Source: Glossina fuscipes (lineage: Eukaryota > Arthropoda > Insecta > Diptera > Glossinidae). From it: a stretch of 64,000 nt of DNA. Positions within the stretch are counted from its first letter, which is position 1. Each line of letters starts with the position of its first letter. The stretch covers positions 3,184,410 to 3,248,409 of the forward strand of contig NW_023998426.1 in assembly GCF_014805625.2 (NCBI RefSeq). Reading direction: 5' to 3'. Below are positions 1 through 13,736 of the stretch, piece after piece. The notes under the pieces were generated by a model that was not told the DNA's origin, did no database searches, and saw only the letters and a program-made list of their open reading frames with translations. The position numbers were made by a program, and so were the translations under genes.

Positions 1-1047
1 TGTAGGATAACGATGATGCGTATAAAAGGTTCTTCTTACTTGTCTTATTAGGCATTTCTATCATTTGACAATAAAATATATTTTAATAAAGACACGAACA
101 GAAAACATTCAACACACAATGTGGGCCGTATATCTGATAATGAAGCCGACTTGTGGACAATCTTGGAAGCTTCAAAAATTATATTCATTTTTCAAAGTCC
201 CCATGACGTTTTTTTTTATCATCTCCACGGTGTTTGACAAATTTCTGAAGTTTGTCGCCGTTATTTTAAGTCCTTAGTATAATACCGACTGAGCGTCCAC
301 TATAGTTAGTGAACAAGTATGGGGTCAAATTGCACTAAGATTTGGAGTCGCTTTGGTGACTCTTATCAGTTGGACTATACGGCAGCTAACCGATTTTGTA
401 AGGAACCAAATTATAAAAATGTTAAAACCAAACACACATTCATTATGCTTTACTTGACGACGCAGCTCATGAATTGTGGTAAGACTAACAAGAATTCGCA
501 GAATCTCTCCATGGTAAGGAGGAATTAGCACGAATATATTCGAATGATATATCCACAATTGATAACTTACTTGTAAAAGCAAAAATATAGGCAAAGTGTT
601 TGGAGAAGGCAAAGTCAATTTAGTCACATATGAGCGGACGCGATCAGAAGCGCAATTAAAACATTGATATATAAGTTACTGTAAACAATCTACTTGTAAA
701 TAAGCCTTCCAAGAGCTATAAATAAAATCTTGGTTGACCTACTGAGTCACAATTCAGCGATGCGAACTTGATCTGTAAAGCGGGCGGATGAATACGTAAA
801 CCCGCAAGAAATCACTTTGGGCCGAATCTAACCTTAGACATTCACAGAGTCATTTATAAACATTTCAAGGCATTTCATTAAATAGAGTGATCGTTTTTCA
901 TTACTTTTATTGATCTGCGCAACAAAGGGTTCATTGGCGTTGGTGGGTTTACATGATGAAACGTGACTTGTCTTTCAAAATTTAGGTTCAGTTTTACATT
1001 TTTCGTTTGCTCTATAGATAAGATTTTATAGATGCTTCTTCTTCTCT
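1..1047. other. Upstream intergenic or far 5' DNA, nothing recognised
   Basis: AT-rich sequence with short open frames on both strands between about 300 and 630. None resembles a protein family I know, and none has splice or codon features of a gene. No repeat family is recognised here. Confidence 0.4.
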
Positions 1048-1370
1048 ATACCCTACATAACTTGTGGTACAAGGGTGCATTAGGTTTACACGGGCGTATG
1101 CAACACCCAGCAAGATATAAGAGAGACCCACCTTTTATTAGACTAAGTTCGCCTGCTCATCCGTACAGGTCGCAACTTTTAAAACGAAATTGGTACTCGG
1201 GCGTGCTTTGAGGCAAGGATAGAAGTTCTTGCAAATGGTCCCGGTCGGTGTACTTTTTCAACCGCTTCTTGTCTAACGCCTCATTTTTAAAAGTCATTAT
1301 GCGGGGAAAGATTGCAATTTTCAAAATTTCTCGACAAAACTCGTTCTGTAATAATACGTGGACATACTAA
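1048..1370 (+). repeat. TACCCTACA-ended short element, copy 1
   Basis: Begins with TATACCCTACATAACTTGTG and then a GTACAAGGGT block. GTATGCAACA and GAGACCCACCTTTTATTA follow. A later part holds the GGCAAGGATAGAAG block, which corresponds to the CCAAGGACGAATGCT block of other copies. These modules occur in this order in at least 13 other places in the window. The right end is poorly preserved. Confidence 0.7.
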
Positions 1371-2624
1371 TTTGGTATGAAAAACTTGGTTCGGCTGGCG
1401 CATTTTTTTGAACCTTCTCTCATACAAGCGCTGCGAAAACGAAAGCTTTATATACCAAGTAGGTATAATTTGTAATATTTCTTGGTAAAAATTGGTTCAT
1501 TGGCAGTAAATTGAGATAGAAATCCACTTCACCGAACTAGGTCACCGAGCAGATCTATTTTTTTGTGAATACCTCCACCTATAAGGATTCCTTCAATATG
1601 CGCTTTTTTGTGCAATTGTTGGCGTATTATTAATAAAACGAGTGAATAACTGCATTAGGCGAAGTAATGTAAGGTGTCTAAAAGCCGACCTTGCGCGACT
1701 ATAATTTTCTTACTTACTTCAAATTCCGTTTATTAAATTATGGTCAATTTCTTTTCTTTTACTCGTACTTTACAGAATTTTAAAGTCTACCTAAAATCTA
1801 CTTAAAGTTTATCATTGAAGAGTTTACAAACGAAACAGTTAGTATGAATCTGTCATTTGCAATAATAAGTCAATACTAGCGCAGTGCGAAATATCCAAAA
1901 TTAATTTTCTGAAAAAAGAAAAATATTTTTACAATTGTTTACTTACGGTATATTTTGACCTATGTCACCAATGGAGAATTTATTTTTAATTACTGGCGCT
2001 TACATGCAATAAACTGACACCCAACTTTACCGTTATCTCAATGTGTGAGAACACATTTTAGTATTTAATATATAATGCAAATACAAATTCGAACGGGAAT
2101 AGAACATTGATTAATTATGCTGAAGATAAATTACATTTTTCTTCTTTTTTTTTTTTTGTTTGCTTTAACAATTTAAAGGATACTAAAGTTCTTACATTGG
2201 AAGCATTATAGGCGAAAAAAGCGTCAGTAGCATATTACATGCATAAATTGTGCGCAGACACACACAGGCTTCCAACGTACTTCGCATTTGGCATATGCTT
2301 TATAGCCTTTTTTTTTTTTTTTTATAATTAATGAAGTTTGAGTTGCTTGGAACTAGACGCTCTCAAAACGAAGCTTTTTTTTTATATCCGTTATAAATAA
2401 ATGCATAAATCAATTATTGTCGAATGTTTAATACGACCACTTAAGCGTATTTATATGAGATACTTCCATAAAAAATCTGAAAGCACTTGAAGGTTTTTTT
2501 ACAACCTTTGAAATTGTTGAAAAATAATGTAATATGCATTATGTCAATGAATTTATAAATATAATAATAAATAACAACACTATAGTGGAATATAGTATAC
2601 CATAAAATGAGTCTACGCCACCCC

Positions 2625-2915
2625 ACAGTTATTCACATAATGACTTTGCTATATGGGAAGGCGTCGAAAATGTCGTTTAAATCAAGGCATTTTCAATACA
2701 GTTCGTCCTTGACTTTTTTCATGAAAATATCTCCAGAAAAGTGCGAGACTGAACACAAGAAAACGAAATAGGTAGACGGACATACAATCTAAGATTGATT
2801 CGGAATCATTTTCCATATAATAAATGGTGAGTCTATGTCAAGTCCTTCTGGATGTAACATAGGTCCGCACAGTCTTAATATACTCATGTACCACAAGTAG
2901 TCGAGAGTGGAAACA
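2625..2915 (-). repeat. TACCCTACA-ended short element, copy 2
   Basis: Reverse orientation. It reads ACGGACATAC, GATTGATTCGGAATCATTTT, GAGTCTATGTCAAG and finally GTACCACAAGTAG. This is the family's module order on the opposite strand. The outer inverted repeat is eroded. Confidence 0.65.
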
Positions 2916-5900
2916 TGTTCTCATTACTTTAAGGATACATTGCAAATTAATGTAAGCGGAAAAAATAAATGCTTGCAAAAAAAAAAAAAGTTATGCTACA
3001 TATAAGTATTGTTAAGCAGAATTACGAATGTTTATTACTTTTATATGATGAAAGGGATAAATAATTCATACAGAGCGAAAAACATTAGCATAGAAGATAA
3101 CTAACTGTATGTAATTAGTGCAATGAATGAAAGCGTAATTGTTTTGCACTGAAATACGTCATTGACTTAACGTCGTTCATGTAAAATCGATTACATGCGT
3201 TTTCCTTAATGAATGCGCATTACAATAATTGTTACAGACATATTTAACGTTTAGTGTAACGATGTTGTGGGTACGCCGTAGAGGAATGTGAAACCATAGT
3301 TTATTTAACAAGAATTCCAATTACAAAAATACCTTAGATGGGGTTGAAAGAGAGGATATTGTTCAACATATATATAGTTTTTGTGCTCTTTGCAAAGTTT
3401 GGCGTAATTTAAAATGTCTGAGCTTTTGAAAGGTTAGCATTAAATATTTTTATGATATATACCAGAGGATGGGTCCAATATATGTTCTCATAGATGAATA
3501 TTTAAAAGGCGCACATTTTATTTTTCCAATTTCATAGATTTTTTTTTTTTTTTTCGTAGACATACACTACTATAGACCCTAAAGGTAACATTTTCGAGAT
3601 AAATTCCATCTCTTTAGATAAATAGAGTTAACAAATTGTCGTTTCTAATCTGCAAGATCCACTACTTAACATCTTATGTTGTATAAAGGTGACGGTGACG
3701 GTGACAACATCGTAATTTCAAAACAAGTAAAGAGCGATCTTTAAAATGATCTCAATTCGATCAAATATACGCTTATTTAGGGTAGAAGAGCTTCAAACAT
3801 GCTCTAGATAAAGAAAAAAGAGATCAGTATATCGTGATGACCTTTGAGTAGGACAAAAAGAATTTTTTATTTTCTGACCCGTTATACGAAGCAACAGTTT
3901 AAAGGGAAAATATAAAATAAATCAAATAAAAATGTAGTTTGTGTGATTTTGCGCAAAATAAGCAAATATGTACGTATATATAAGAACTGTGTAAAGCTAC
4001 TAATAAATGAGTAAATTTTCTTTAGATTGCAGAACAAAGGCTTTTTGAAAAATTTGACGCCCAAAGGAGATATTTGTCTCATTTTGAAGATGCATTCTTC
4101 AAATATTTTTTCAGATAACCCAAAAATCTCGCTAGACAATGTTATAAAAGAAAAGGAACCCACACGAAAAGCCAAATGCTTCTTCTCCCTCTAATGGAAC
4201 TTAGTTTTTAATGCGACGTTTTAAGACGTAAATTACTTTAGAAGTTTGTAGATAATAGTTATTTGATTCCACTGAGTCGAGGACGTGTAAGACACAGTCT
4301 TACCAAGTTGTAAGAAACGTTTGTACAGATTACGCTTGACAAGGTTGTTCATTTTTTTTTTTTTTTTCTTGACTATACATATATATAGAACTATTATATA
4401 GAATCAATTCATATTATATAGAATTAATTCTTATGTAAGTTTTTGATTTGCGCTATAATGCTTACTAACTAGCCCGCCTTTAAGTGCAAGTGCAACAAGT
4501 GTACCCATTCGCACGCGCGTTTAGTCCTTATCGTAAGTGACAGAAGATATCGAAGTACGAAGTAATCAGGTCCCTTTTTTCTAAATCATTTACATACGTC
4601 TTGTTATGTCGTTATATTTATCGGTTATCCTCTAAACATTTTCTCATTATGAATGTGCATACGTCGTAATAATGTATTTTCGAAAATATTTTCATCATTT
4701 TGTCAAATCGTTGCATTGCAGCCCAATTTCACAGATATTCTGGTTTTGGCGAGCATTCGACGAGATCGCTACAGTTCACTTGTTAATTTTTGCCTTTTTT
4801 AGTTTTCTTAACAATCTCGCTTTAGCGTAAAATTGACATTTTAAGCATTTGTTTTGATTATTGAATATCAAGTTTGATTCAAAGTCGTAACGATCGTGAC
4901 CGAAAGCTCTCACTGTCACAAGTTCTTATGATTGGTTGGATTAAATGTCAGACTGCGGCCGTTCCTTTCTTGAGCTATGCTAATATTATGCCAGGAAGTG
5001 AGCTATTAGTGCAAAAAGCCAACTCAATTATCATGAGGAACGCAAAAGAGCTAAAGTCTGCACTTATTGCATGCTTTCTGAAGCCCCTAAACAAATTAAA
5101 TTTACTATTTGATCTGGACGTTTTTTCTTTATAGAAATGAGAAATCAGAAAACCTGAATTGCTTAAAGTAAAACTTATATTAATTTTTTTAAAATTAACA
5201 AAAGCCCTTTGCCACCTTAAATAATAATGAAAATAATGAAAGATAAATAATTAAAATTTATAAGTTATAAAGTAAAACTCAAATAATAAAAGATTACAGA
5301 TTCAGTGTTCAAAGCGATTGGATCTAAACTTTAGGCCATTTACACTACTTGCTAAAGCCTGCTAAGCGTGCAACTTCATGTGTAAGCATTTGCAGTAAAA
5401 ATATGGGGGAAAAAAAAGAACTTTTTTGTTATGAACAGTAGTTGGTTTACAAGCTCAATTCTATTCTAACTTTTTAAATTTTATATTAAGATATTGACAA
5501 AAAGTATTTAATTAATTGTTCTATTCTCTGACTATTATGAATTCTGTTCATTTAAACCCTATAGTATATATTTTTATATGCAGTGCGAATGCAAATGTAA
5601 ACGCCCATTGCAAATCCAATAAAACAACGCAACAACGGAACACAAAAAAAAAAAAAAAAATAAATAAATAAAAATAAAAAAAAAAAAAATATAGCAAATA
5701 CAACTACACATCAAATAAATATTAAGTAAATAAACAATCCTATTAATACAATGATTACAACTACAATGAAAAAGAAATATCGTCAATTCGAGCACATGCG
5801 AAATAATAAAAAGGGCGTTCTGTCAGATACAAAGATAGATAAAATTACTTTTTATAGCCAAATGAGAAACCCGAACCACTTATTGGTACACTCGCGAAGC

Positions 5901-7479
5901 GCACAATCATCATATGAGAGAGAGAGGAGTTCGTTTCAATTTTATATTGCAAGATTACAAATTTCAATTTGAATAGAAGAAACGAAATCAACCACCTGGC
6001 AAATGGAACGACGGCCGCCGATTGGCTGCATAACGTATGAAATAAATATTAAAAAATCCAATTCAATGATGCGAGAACGAGTAAGCGAACACAGAAGCGA
6101 TATGCGCAAGAAGAGCGTAGTGGAAAAAATTAATTTATATAAAAGAAATCCACACTCTGATATACGCACACACACACACACACACGCAGCCAAATATACA
6201 TCTTGTATGCCACGGTCGTTCATCCACAACCAGTAACAACATATATATATGTATATATATATGTGTATATATATGTCTATACATATGTATATATATATAT
6301 ATAGCAACCGTAAACACAACAGTATATATATATATATATATAAATATATATATGCATACATATACATTATAGCAAGCCGGCAATACAAAGAGTCTCCTCA
6401 GTGTTGTTTGTATTTTGTTGTTTGTTGAATTCAATAATATAATAAGAGAATAAATCCACATCTTCACTATATGCACATATGCACAAGAAAAAACAAAAAA
6501 ACAACAAAAAAACAACAAAAAACACCACATAACGTCGGGAATAAAGAGTAGCAGCAAAATGCAAAAGAAACGAGAATGGAAAAAAGAGTTGCTCGACAAG
6601 AAACAAATGTAAAATGAAACGTACATATGTGTAGCCAGCATATTTGCAGAAAATGCAAGCAAGCACATATCACTTAATGGCATCTGCTGAAAAATTTAAT
6701 GTGCATTTAAGTACATACATTTGACCAAGTATTAATTTTTTTATGTACATATCAAGGAAAAGCATAACTATATTTTCTCTTCACAGTTCTTCATACAAAG
6801 CAGCAAAACGTTTTTATATCGACAACCATATTACATAGTGACATACACAAACTTATAATCAAAAAAAAAAAAATAAATAAATAAAATAAAAATAAAACAT
6901 TTATTTACGTAGTAAGAGGAAGAGATGGATCATGTGGTATTTGGTTGATTACGATTTATAGGAGAAAATTTCTAACAGGAATGTGAAATTAAACAAAATA
7001 ATTTAGGATAAAATTGTAAATGATAAAAAATATTTTATATTAACAAATTTCACTTTAGTAGATGGCAATGATCATATTTAATTTATAAATATTTTATAAA
7101 TATATTTGAATACTCTCCATCATATGTAAGTATCCCTTGGCCTACTTCTTATAGCGATAGTGTTATTATTATGAAACATAAGTAAATATATTACACAACT
7201 TACGATCAGAAGACAAAACCATTTTTTTAACCTGGTGGGGAACGAGTTGAAAAAATGAAATCATGTCAAAGAGAAGATATTTAAAATATACTTGACAGAA
7301 ATTGATCCCTAGAGTGACTAGTTTTCACACCCGCAATCGAAAAATTTTTTTCATTCGAATTTTTTTTTTTTTTTTTTTTTTGTTGCGACAAATCATTCAG
7401 CGAATGCGTTCTATTCGCAGAGAGTCATTCGATTTATATTAATATGATTGATCTGTTCTCAAATATCCCTATGAAGCTT
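2916..7479. other. Upstream non-coding block
   Basis: No gene is recognised. At 4394-4435 an approximately 20-bp unit (ATTATATAGAATCAATTC-like) occurs twice in tandem. An 86-codon open frame at 4874-5134 (+) is less AT-rich than its surroundings but matches nothing I know and has no homologous neighbours. 5.6-6.9 kb is full of A-runs and AT/CA repeats. Confidence 0.4.
6166..6366. repeat. Composite CA and AT microsatellite
   Basis: A (CA) run of about 18 bases at 6167-6185 is followed from 6240 by about 120 bases of alternating AT/GT dinucleotides, broken by short unique words. Confidence 0.9.
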
Positions 7480-7630
7480 GCAAAGCCTAGTACACAAAGG
7501 ATTTCGATCAACAACTCACTGCTCGCGGGTTCAACTCTTAGGTGCGATAAACTTTTGAATATAAAACCCCCCAGCCTTAGATGTTGATTGCTTTAAGACT
7601 TCAGTTGTGGAATCTATCGCTCTACATGTA
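7480..7630 (+). mobile_element. tRNA-derived SINE, copy 1
   Basis: The head aligns base by base with the SINE copies at 28392 and 34332. An A-box-like AAAGCCTAGTACACAAAGG is followed about 40 bases later by a B-box-like GCGGGTTCAACTCTT. The body CCTTAGATG..TTTAAGACTT..AGTTGTGG is shared with the copies at 17791 and 34332. A tRNA-like pol III promoter with a shared non-tRNA body is the standard SINE architecture. The family name is unknown to me. Confidence 0.65.
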
Positions 7631-9157
7631 GTAATATATAATAGAAATTATCAAAAGATTTATTAAAGATGATCTGTAATAATTAATCCCGAGCAATGCT
7701 GCGACAATTAGAAAAGAGCTTTACAAGCGATATATATCTGTTTCGAGATAGTGGTTATGCAAAATTCGCAGCATAGTGAATATATTTTTCATAAGTTTTT
7801 TGTTAATGTTGCTTGTTTATAAATATTCGGTTGATTGCATGTGTTTGTCTGTTCATACATAAAAATATATAATTATATATATAAATATGTATATATATAT
7901 TCACAAGCTATATTGGTAACTTGCCTACTACGACAGCTATTGACAAGCAACTAGTGTGTGCTTGTGTTTCGCATTCCGATTCCGATTTGAAACGGATTAA
8001 ATTTGATTTTTTTTCTTTTATTTTTCTCTCTTTCCGTTTTGTTCGCCTCTCGTTGTCTATCCAGTCTACTTATCTCATTCGGTTTTTGATCGTCGTCCAT
8101 ACAACGGCGTCGTGTTATGGACGGAGTCTTTATGCTTTTTATTAGCTAACACACAACACAATTTGCCGTTTTCTTTTTTTTTCTATTTCATCAAAAGAAA
8201 AAAAAAATAAATAAAAATAAAAACAAAATTTTGCTAAGAAATTTATGGTGCATTAATTAAAAATATAAAATAATAATATCGCTGAGTGAAAAAAAATGCA
8301 AGTGAATAATATCCCCTATATTTATCGCAAGCAACTTTTCAATTACTTAGAAAAGAAAAAAAAAAAAGGATAAATTAATCGAATTATTTTACGATCACAT
8401 TGATTGAGCAGCGCGAGCTCGGCTTAATTCAATATAATTGCCTGTCTTTACGTAAATATTATACCTATGTATATATATATAGATCTATATATATATATAT
8501 ATATATATATAGATGTATAAAAAGAAACAGTAATAGTGAGAATTGAAATATATCTAAAATGGTTTTATTATTAAGTGTGACAGAAAATACTACGCGATAA
8601 AATTGAATTGAAATATATTTGTTCGAAAATTAATTATAAAGCTTATTTTTTTTTTGTTTTTTAATTTTTATTATTATTTTTTAGTGTTTATTACTATTCT
8701 GATAAAATAGTGAAATTAATTTTATATGTTAATCGCTAGCTATAAATGCAATAATAAATGCAAGAGCAGTGCACATGCTTTAAAAATGCGCACCAAAAAG
8801 ATATTTTGTGTCTAATTACGTAATACATTTACAAATATATTATAACTATATATAGAGCGAAAAAAAAAAAAAAAAACAAAAAAAAAAAAACAAAAAAAAA
8901 AAAAGATCATCAAATTTTGCTTGATTACACTTTTGAATTGACTGCCGTAAAGGAATAGATTGCATATAAATATATATATATATATATATATTCATATATA
9001 TATACATATATGTATTTGCTATATATTTTTCACTGACAAAATTCACTGAGAGAATTATTGTTACGATGTACCTCCTTAAAAATGTACGTTAAATAATTCC
9101 GAGCTATTCATTTGTGTGTTGAACGGGAATTCTACAGTTTATTTAAAATTTGTGGTA
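7631..9157 (+). promoter_or_regulatory. Candidate promoter and 5' leader of retn
   Basis: This stretch precedes the first coding exon. It contains a less AT-rich segment at 7918-8150 with an Inr-like TCATTC at 8075-8080, then A-runs and AT microsatellites. An in-frame stop (TAA at 9077-9079) closes the frame upstream of the chosen start. A short upstream ORF of eight codons runs from 9066 to 9092. No TATA or DPE element is convincingly placed, so the transcription start is not defined. A leader spliced at CTACAG (ending 9137) is also possible. Transcript data would be needed to settle this. Confidence 0.3.
8461..8514. repeat. AT dinucleotide microsatellite
   Basis: Alternating AT over about 50 bases with two GATCT-type interruptions, in the presumed retn leader region. 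A second AT tract occupies about 8964-9012. Confidence 0.9.
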
Positions 9158-9232
9158 ATGGTACTGAATACTATGGACTGTTCGGGGCGTTCAAACACCA
9201 TTGAACGCGACTCGGAATTGGGTGATGACATG
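9158..9232 (+). CDS. retn: retn, first coding exon (residues 1-25)
   Basis: The exon encodes MVLNTMDCSGRSNTIERD followed by SELGDDM and ends at a strong donor, ATG|GTAAGT, in phase 0. The MDCSGRS..IERD.ELGDD core matches the N-terminus of fly Retained (Dead ringer) as I remember it. The upstream frame is closed by TAA at 9077. Two starts are possible: ATG 9158 (purine at -3) or ATG 9173 (A at -3), the latter removing five residues. I chose 9158 because it is the first ATG. The next coding exon is 29 kb away and joins in the same phase, giving ..GDDM|SHDDHTDDEMRD.., which reads through cleanly. Retn is a nuclear ARID-family transcription factor involved in embryonic patterning and neural and sexual development in Drosophila. 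Confidence 0.85.
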
Positions 9233-12044
9233 GTAAGTGCGTCCCGTTAATCATCCTCATCATCATCATCGTTATCATATTGCCGTCGGTATTGTATGAA
9301 ATGTAAATTTTAATTAAAAATATTTTTGTGAAAGGATTTGAGAAAAACTTTCTAAATTTAAAAATGCCTCTCCTTTTGTAGAAAGGAGAGGGAGAATTTT
9401 CTGCCAAGTTTTTGAGATCTTAATATCTATCACATATATGACGAGTTCTTTTCAATATGCCATGATTTTCTATTTCAAAACTTTCTGAATTTCAAAATTT
9501 TTCATAACTCTTAGTGGAGAGGATGAGAATTTCAAAGATTTTCTGCCAAGATTTTCTTATCTAAGATCTATCATACATGAGGCGTCCTCTTCAATATGCA
9601 TGAATATCTTCTTCGAAACGTTCTTCTGATAAACGATCCGTGAATGGCTTTTTCAATGGATTAACAATTCTTTCGTTTGCCTTCATTACTTTTCCTTAAG
9701 GCACTTGAACATAATTATCTATTATAATAAACTTTTCTCACATTTCTGTTAAAATTTGCGATCGTAAAGCCTTTGAGAGTTAAAATGAAAAACATTTGTT
9801 ATCGTCTTCTTCTTCTTCCTCTTTTTCTGTAATTCATCAACTGAATAAAACAAGATTCGTTGTGTTATAGAAAACAACTTTCAATGTGAATACGAAATTC
9901 TTTGTTGGAAAATTAATAAAGTTGTTTAGTTAATTAATTTTTTTTTTAATTGAGTTATATGCCGAACTTTGTTTGTGTTTTCCCTAACGAGAGCATTAAA
10001 AGTCTTAAAACATTTGTATTAATACAAAATTATTGGTAAGGAAACTAACTGTCATTATTTATCTAAATAAATTGTTTTCTTATCATAATGAGTGATTTTA
10101 CTTTTGTCTACTCTTTTAATGAAGACACACACACACACACAGAATTGACTTTTCAAAACTACATTTCTTGCAATATCTAATGTAAATAACAATTCTTTAC
10201 ATTAAATTTTGAATCAGTGCAAATATTCGTACGAACACTTTATTTATATGTATATGCGATGAGTACATATTGTCATCTTTTACTTTAATTTTGCGTAAGA
10301 CAAGGTTATCGGAAATTTTGATTGTGTACTGGAAGTGTGATGCACAAAACTTTTACTTTTAATGGGGCGGGCTTCGCTTGGATTCATTCTAGTTAGAGGT
10401 GATCGGTCAGTTTAGAAAGTTCAACCTTCGCATTAGAAAGTTCAACCTTCTGAAAATGTTGCGCCACTTTGCTTATTATTATTGAAGAAGGGCTATACAT
10501 TAACTTCTTTTCTCCGTTTGTGACATCTATAAAGTGTACATACATATACAGTTAGTTTGTGATCGTCTGCATGCCGCCTCTTTTAGAGACAATCATGGTC
10601 CTTTATGTACGCCTAATCAATGGTCAGTCCCCCCCTTGGCTAAAAGAAAAAAACAAATGAAAAATTTTTAATAACCGACATAAATATTTCCTATGACCGT
10701 CTAAGCTTTCACCATAAATTGCTTGCATCCCCTTAATGCTTACACTTGGAATTGGTAAAGCATGCTATAATTTTTATGAACTGGTTTACCGTTTATAATT
10801 GTAGATTATTGAAATCTAATGCACGCCCATTATGAACAAAGAGGCTACAGTTTACAATTCATAATATATATTAATCTGCCGGAAGGAGGCTCCTTCGAAC
10901 TAAATTTAAACCATGAACATACAATGAAAACATTATACGTCCTTTGCCTAGATACTCGAAATGGATGAACAAGATCACAATTTCCTCAACAAAATTATTC
11001 GAATCGATGAGATCAGTCGTGTAAGGAAATAAGAAAAATTCTTGGATCTGAGTTGCGGAAAATCCAAGTCGAATTATTTCTCTAACCATAGCGAACGATA
11101 GTTTGATGCGATTTTGTGTTGACATTTATAAAAATGCCAGTAGTTTAACGGTTTTTTTTTTATATGTCAAACAGAGTGAATCATTTGTTGTTGATTTGCT
11201 GACTTGCAGAAGAAGAACAAGTTGAACAGTTGCCCTACAGTCCATGTTGTCTGATTTTTTTGCTCTCAAGCTCATGTCATGAATGTGAACTGTGTTCACT
11301 TAGAAGCTGTTGCGAATGTTCACCCAAGCAGATGCAATTATGTCCTAAAACCAGTGATAAAAAAAGTCTGTATTAACCGTCTGACAGGAAAGCAAATAGC
11401 AAACCAGTCTCCAATTTTGAGTTGGCAATTTCAGGCGATGGGTATCGCAGTTCCGCAGTTTTCCCATTGGTGTCTACTTAAAAATTTAATTCGATAAAGA
11501 CAAACAGATCTTGTCCTTATTAATAAAGTGTTTGCGGAATCATAAATGGTTCAGTTTTACTTCTTTTAGGGTTTGGAAACGTTCATAGTCGGCATTGTTA
11601 AATTCCTTTTGATATCCAGAATGTTACTCCGTCTCTTGCCAATCTATACTGGTATTGAAAGACTTTTTCCTTTTTCGATCATTCCTATGGAAGAAATTTA
11701 ATTTTTTCTCTATTTATTATATAATGAGATAGCAACTGAAGATAGATTCTTTTCCTGTAAAGGTCTTATAAAGAAATACAGTTTTTCATAAACCGTGGAA
11801 CATCAGTAAAAAACTCTGGTTAAGATATTTTGAGATTTTCGGGTTTTTTAAATATTATAATAAACACAATCGTATCTTAGATGCCTTGCACCAATTCCCG
11901 AACAATAGGCACATCAAGAAACGCATCAGGTTCATATTTATTTCTAATTATCACGGGGTTTTAGTTAAGAGGCGTGGCCAGTTTTATAAAAGGAACCAAA
12001 TCTGACATTCTCTGCAACTTTGAGAATGGAAGAATCGTTAAATG

Positions 12045-12048
<4 letters not shown>

Positions 12049-12108
<60 letters not shown>
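12049..12108. repeat. (GA)30 microsatellite
   Basis: An uninterrupted GA dinucleotide run of 60 bases inside intron 1. It is followed by the GAGAATGAGAATGAGAAAG purine tract. Confidence 0.98.
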
Positions 12109-12112
<4 letters not shown>

Positions 12113-12881
12113 GAGAATGAGAATGAGAAAGGTAATGGAATTCAGAGAATGGAGAACAGTATATAAAGACAGTGTAGTCCTTTTATAAAATACTTGTATA
12201 TTATGCGATCTTTATGAGATGAGGGCTGGAAACCAATGAAGAGTGCATTTCATCGTCCTTTCTTTTCTGTTTTTTTATTTGTATTATTTGCCTTTCATTA
12301 ACTAGGAAAAAAAAAAGAGAAAAGATTTTTATACCTTTCGTTATCTTCACTTTGTGCACGTAAGAGTCAATGATTCCTTTGATTAAGTGAGTACTGCTTT
12401 ATTATGTGCTAATGTTGTTGTTCGAATATTAATTATAAACTTTATCGTTGTGCGGTTGATGGTAAACGTTCACGAGTAAATTTATTGATCAAATATTAAA
12501 ATTATTTATTTAAGTAATTTGTTAGCAACTTAAATGAATATTAAATTGGACTTTTATTCTTTATTTGTGTTTATTTTTTTATTGATTTCGAAGTTTTTTT
12601 TTTTTTTTTCATTTCTATCTTTCGCTGAAGTTTGTTTAGGCTGACGCCTTAACCTGCGCGCATCTTAATGTAGTAAATGATGCAGTGTTATCTCCCTTGC
12701 TTAAGCCTCTCAAAGACAATCGTGAAAACAAAAAAGAAGAAGAAGAAGAAGAGTTTAATAAGCAAATCGTAAAAGGAGTGGCATAAGTTTCCTCACTTAC
12801 AGTGAGGAAGTGAATGAAATAGTCGACTCTGACCTCTCTTTGTTATTGCTTTTTAAAGATTCGTGTGTGGTCATTTTATTT

Positions 12882-12906
12882 TATATATATATATATATAT
12901 ATATAT
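12882..12906. repeat. (TA) microsatellite
   Basis: About 25 bases of pure TA dinucleotide in intron 1. Confidence 0.95.
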
Positions 12907-13215
12907 GTGAGATATTTCATGTATTTGTTGACAAACAATAAAGTTTCGGTAGATTGAGTCATTATCATTATCATAAACCTAAGATTCCCAACAATTTATC
13001 TTGTTAGACATAAAGTTTCTCTTCAGGCGATTCTTTAAAGTTTTTCTCATGTATTGAGAAATCAAGAAATTGAGGAGAATAAGCTACCGCTCTTACTCAA
13101 TGGTCAAGTTAGGTAGCGCTAGGTGGAAGCGGCAGCTTGCTGGCACTCGGGCCTCACAAATTCGGATAATAGGGTATAGGGTGAATAATATCAAGTATTT
13201 GAGTAGTGAAAATCA

Positions 13216-13590
13216 ATGCACTTATTACGTTTTCTATATGAATTTTCTAATGCGTTGGATGCTGAAAACAGATCTCTAAAATTATTCAATCGTAATGTGG
13301 TGGGTGCTTTGTTTATGCACAGGTATATCCAGGGCAAGTGTTGTTCAGCTACTAAGTCCTTCAATAGGGCTAAAGGGCTTTCTCCGAGTTCTTATCCACT
13401 CGTCCTGGAGATACCTGCATACGGCGCAATACACTACCAAGATTCGTCGTTCTTTAATCGTACTGTCCGCCTTTGGGGGCACTACCTACCCGCAGTAGTC
13501 TTTTTCACCGTACCTGATGTCTGCATTCTCAAGTCCGACGTTCTCAAGTATTGCTCCCTTGTCTCGATACTCGTTTCCTAAAACCTTTCC
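13216..13590 (+). mobile_element. LINE (non-LTR retrotransposon) ORF2 C-terminal fragment
   Basis: The open frame at 13216-13581 ends with SFFNRTVRLWGHYLPAVVFF and then VPDVCILKSDV. This matches the characteristic tail of CR1/Jockey-type LINE ORF2 proteins, SFF.RT.R.WN.LP..VFP followed by YN...FK..V. An upstream RNVVGALFMHRYIQGKC segment corresponds to the R...LLYRYYNGKCS-type block of the same region. Reverse transcriptase and endonuclease domains are absent, so this is a 5'-truncated dead copy. The base composition is clearly less AT-rich than the flanking intron. The exact clade is uncertain. Confidence 0.7.
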
Positions 13591-13736
13591 CGATCACTAC
13601 TGCGCCCGCACGTGTAGGGAATATCTCCTGAGTGACTGATCATTGAAAAGAAGATTCATTTTGTGTAAGCCTCTACTAGATCCTTAAGTTTTTGTCGAAA
13701 CTCGGTGGCCAGCTTTAACACATATGGAGATAAAAA

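Noticed and set aside
5942..6683. Long overlapping minus-strand open frames up to 182 codons
   Set aside because: The translation is made of IYIYIY, CVCVC and similar runs produced by the AT and CA microsatellites. It is not a gene.
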